From Thermoplasmata archaeon (GTDB lineage Archaea; Thermoplasmatota; Thermoplasmata; Lutacidiplasmatales; UBA184), in assembly GCA_030040755.1 (NCBI GenBank), contig JASHTC010000043.1, positions 1 through 5,653 on the forward strand: a DNA stretch of 5,653 bases, in the 5' to 3' direction. Shown piece by piece: positions 4,395 through 5,653 of this stretch. Position numbers and translations under genes: made by a program. Each line of letters starts with the position of its first letter. The stretch's first letter is position 1. The notes under the pieces are model-generated. The model ran no database searches and was not told the DNA's origin. It worked only from the letters and a program-made list of their open reading frames with translations.

Positions 4395-5469
4395 GTCCCG
4401 GCGGAGCCCCCGGCGGCGGGCCGCGGAGCGCGGCGAGCACTCGGGGAAACATGACGTCGTACCGCGCGACGCCGTCCATGTGGACCCCGTCGAACTCCTG
4501 GTGCTCCACCCGGACCCCCTGCCGGCGGGCGGCGGCGGCGAAGATCCGGGCGCCGACCTCGAGCGCCCACTCGTCGCGGGTGCCCCCGTCCACGTAGACG
4601 AGGGCGAGCCGGCGGAGCGCGTCGGCGAAGCGGTCCGTCTCGGCCATGCGGACCGGGTCGCGGACCAGCCAGCGAGCCCATACCTCGGGCCGGATCTCCC
4701 CGGTCTCTAGGTCGAAGGGGAGGTCGAACCCTCCCGGCTCGCTCTCGTCCGGAGAGTAGCAGGCGGCGTAGGCCATGAGCTCGAGCGCCTGGATGAGCGG
4801 ATTGTGCGGCCCGAAGGCGCTCGTGGGCTCGGAGAGGACCCTCCGCAGGAGGGCCTCGGGTCCCCCCTCCTTCCGGAGCGCCCGGAAGGCCAGCGGAAAC
4901 TGGGGCAGATACGTGTACTCGAAGTACATGTCCCCCGCGTTCGAGGCGGCCGCCCGAAAGACGTCGGGGTGGTGCATCGCCAGCGTCAGGGCCCCAAACC
5001 CCCCGCTCGACGTCCCGAGGACGCCCACCGGTCCGGTCCGGAACTTCTCCCCGACCCACGGCAGGACCTCCTGCAGGAGGTAGTCCTCGTACCGTCCCGT
5101 CGCGGGGGAGTTGAGGTACTGGCTGCCCCCAAGGGTCGTGAGGCAATCCGGAGCGACCAGCACCGCCTCGGGGCAGGCTCCGCTGCGGATCAGAAAGTCG
5201 AGGCGACGCACCCGATTGGAGGTCAGGTAGGTGGGCCGCTTGGCCTCGACCCAGCCGGCACCGGTATAGCCGGGCAGGTAGAGGAGTAGCGGTAGCCCCT
5301 CGCTCCGGCCGGACGGCGGAAGGTAGACCGTCAGGTCCCGGCGGCTCGGGTCCCCCCACGGGTTGCCGCGCAGGACGTCGCTCTCGCGCGGATGGAGCTC
5401 GACCCGTCCCCCCAGCGGTCCGGGAAACACTCGCTCGGTGCGCGCCTCGGTGGGGACCCGGACCGTCAT
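4387..5469 (-). CDS. Esterase D/enterochelin-esterase-type alpha/beta hydrolase
   Basis: A 360-residue serine hydrolase of the putative esterase (esterase D-like) family, probably cleaving carboxylic ester or acyl-thioester bonds; the natural substrate cannot be told. The early strand LTVYLPP (46-52) and LLLYLPGYTGAGW (61-73) match the start of the fold, with the Leu-Pro-Gly stretch near the oxyanion hole. The nucleophile elbow is G152-T-S154-S-G156 (GTSSGGFGAL), with S154 catalytic. The acid is most likely D299 in DGGTRDEW, and the histidine is H330 in DGVHMDG. This triad order and spacing are normal for the family. An insertion-like segment of about 190-285 may form a lid. No signal peptide is visible, so it should act in the cytoplasm. 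The C-terminus is a Pro/Gly tail. The ATG at 5469 has no Shine-Dalgarno; a TATA-like stretch about 28 bp upstream suits a leaderless transcript. The zinc-protein gene follows after 31 bp. Confidence 0.9.
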   Translation of the reverse strand: MTVRVPTEARTERVFPGPLGGRVELHPRESDVLRGNPWGDPSRRDLTVYLPPSGRSEGLPLLLYLPGYTGAGWVEAKRPTYLTSNRVRRLDFLIRSGACPEAVLVAPDCLTTLGGSQYLNSPATGRYEDYLLQEVLPWVGEKFRTGPVGVLGTSSGGFGALTLAMHHPDVFRAAASNAGDMYFEYTYLPQFPLAFRALRKEGGPEALLRRVLSEPTSAFGPHNPLIQALELMAYAACYSPDESEPGGFDLPFDLETGEIRPEVWARWLVRDPVRMAETDRFADALRRLALVYVDGGTRDEWALEVGARIFAAAARRQGVRVEHQEFDGVHMDGVARYDVMFPRVLAALRGPPPGAPPGPV

Positions 5470-5492
5470 CGCGCGCAGTCAGGGGCCCCGGG

Positions 5493-5501
5493 GTCATGAA
5501 C
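5493..5501 (-). promoter_or_regulatory. TATA-like element before the esterase gene
   Basis: On the minus strand this reads GGTTCATGA, the only AT-containing stretch of the GC-rich upstream region. It is centred about 28 bp from the ATG at 5469, the spacing expected for leaderless archaeal transcription. The match to a TATA consensus is weak. Confidence 0.35.
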
Positions 5502-5527
5502 CCGCCGCCGGGCCCGAGGAGGAGGCG

Positions 5528-5540
5528 ACAAGAGCTAGAC
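5528..5540 (+). promoter_or_regulatory. TATA-like element before the right-edge gene
   Basis: ACAAGAGCTAGAC is relatively AT-rich and lies about 35 bp upstream of the ATG at 5569, within the 99-bp spacer shared with the divergent esterase gene. The assignment rests on position and composition only. Confidence 0.3.
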
Positions 5541-5568
5541 CGCTCTCGCGCTCCGCGGCGCGGGGACG

Positions 5569-5653
5569 ATGGAGGTACTCGGCCCGGAGGCGTTCGACGG
5601 CCCGACCCTGCTCCGACCGGGCCGCTACGCCGTCGTGTTCGCGGCCGACTGGT
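5569..5653 (+). CDS. Possible thioredoxin-fold protein, 5' part (3' end outside window)
   Basis: The first 28 codons of a gene that continues past the right edge. The peptide MEVLGPEAFDGPTLLRPGRY leads into the hydrophobic strand AVVFAADW. That run matches the start of a thioredoxin domain, where a Val/Phe-rich strand ending in A-x-W immediately precedes the CXXC redox site. The cysteines would fall just outside the window, so the redox call cannot be confirmed and an inactive thioredoxin-like protein is possible. The ATG at 5569 is the first reasonable start. No clear Shine-Dalgarno is present, but a TATA-like element is about 35 bp upstream. The gene is divergent from the esterase gene. Confidence 0.6.
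   Translation, partial: MEVLGPEAFDGPTLLRPGRYAVVFAADW

Noticed and set aside
3474..4454. A 326-residue plus-strand frame
   Set aside because: It overlaps three better-supported genes and is an Arg/Gly/Pro-rich shadow of the beta-barrel-like gene.
4352..5497. A 381-residue minus-strand frame over the esterase region
   Set aside because: The overlapping frame at 4387-5469 holds the full catalytic triad and hydrolase motifs; this one is low-complexity Arg/Pro/Gly sequence.
1..5653. CRISPR array, insertion sequence, integrase or defence system
   Set aside because: No regularly spaced repeats, terminal inverted repeats, transposase or nuclease motifs were seen in any credible coding region.

Overview
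The window reads as a chromosomal segment of a very GC-rich archaeon (about 70% GC by eye). Four things point to Archaea. The tRNA-His gene is interrupted in its T-loop, which fits bulge-helix-bulge splicing and not any bacterial intron type. Small AT-rich TATA-like islands sit about 22-35 bp upstream of most starts. Shine-Dalgarno motifs are often absent, as in leaderless transcripts. Genes are short and frequently change strand. A high-GC Thermoplasmata-type euryarchaeon is my best guess, but this is inference and no rRNA or other marker is present.

Layout. The left edge holds the 3' part of a HAD-family phosphatase gene (+). It abuts, with no spare base, a convergent tRNA-His(GTG) gene (-) carrying a 32-nt T-loop intron. 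Next, on the - strand, are a class I SAM-dependent methyltransferase (upstream) and a 77-residue two-helix membrane protein (downstream). A divergent promoter region separates the methyltransferase from a + strand 121-residue four-helix membrane protein. That gene converges, across a 113-bp spacer with a perfect 11-bp hairpin, on a - strand gene for a secreted or membrane-anchored beta-rich protein with two CX5C pairs. The promoter of this gene contains a perfect 16-bp palindrome. Divergent from it, on the + strand, are a two-helix membrane protein with a long Pro/Ala-rich tail and, 30 bp later, a protein resembling the tubby/LURP-one/scramblase beta-barrel fold.

The last gene's stop codon overlaps head-on with that of a 50-residue CX2C...CX2C zinc protein (-), a gene easily missed because of its size. 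Upstream on the same strand is a 360-residue esterase D/enterochelin-esterase-type alpha/beta hydrolase with an apparently complete catalytic triad. Divergent from the esterase, the right edge carries the first 28 codons of a gene that may encode a thioredoxin-fold protein.

How the genes work together: I see no single pathway. The window looks like ordinary genome content of independently transcribed small units: tRNA, an enzyme fragment, a methyltransferase, an esterase, and several uncharacterised membrane or envelope proteins. I see no CRISPR array, transposase, integrase or defence module. The most unusual element is the non-canonical tRNA-His intron. Next come the palindromic promoter, the tiny zinc protein and the scramblase-fold-like protein.
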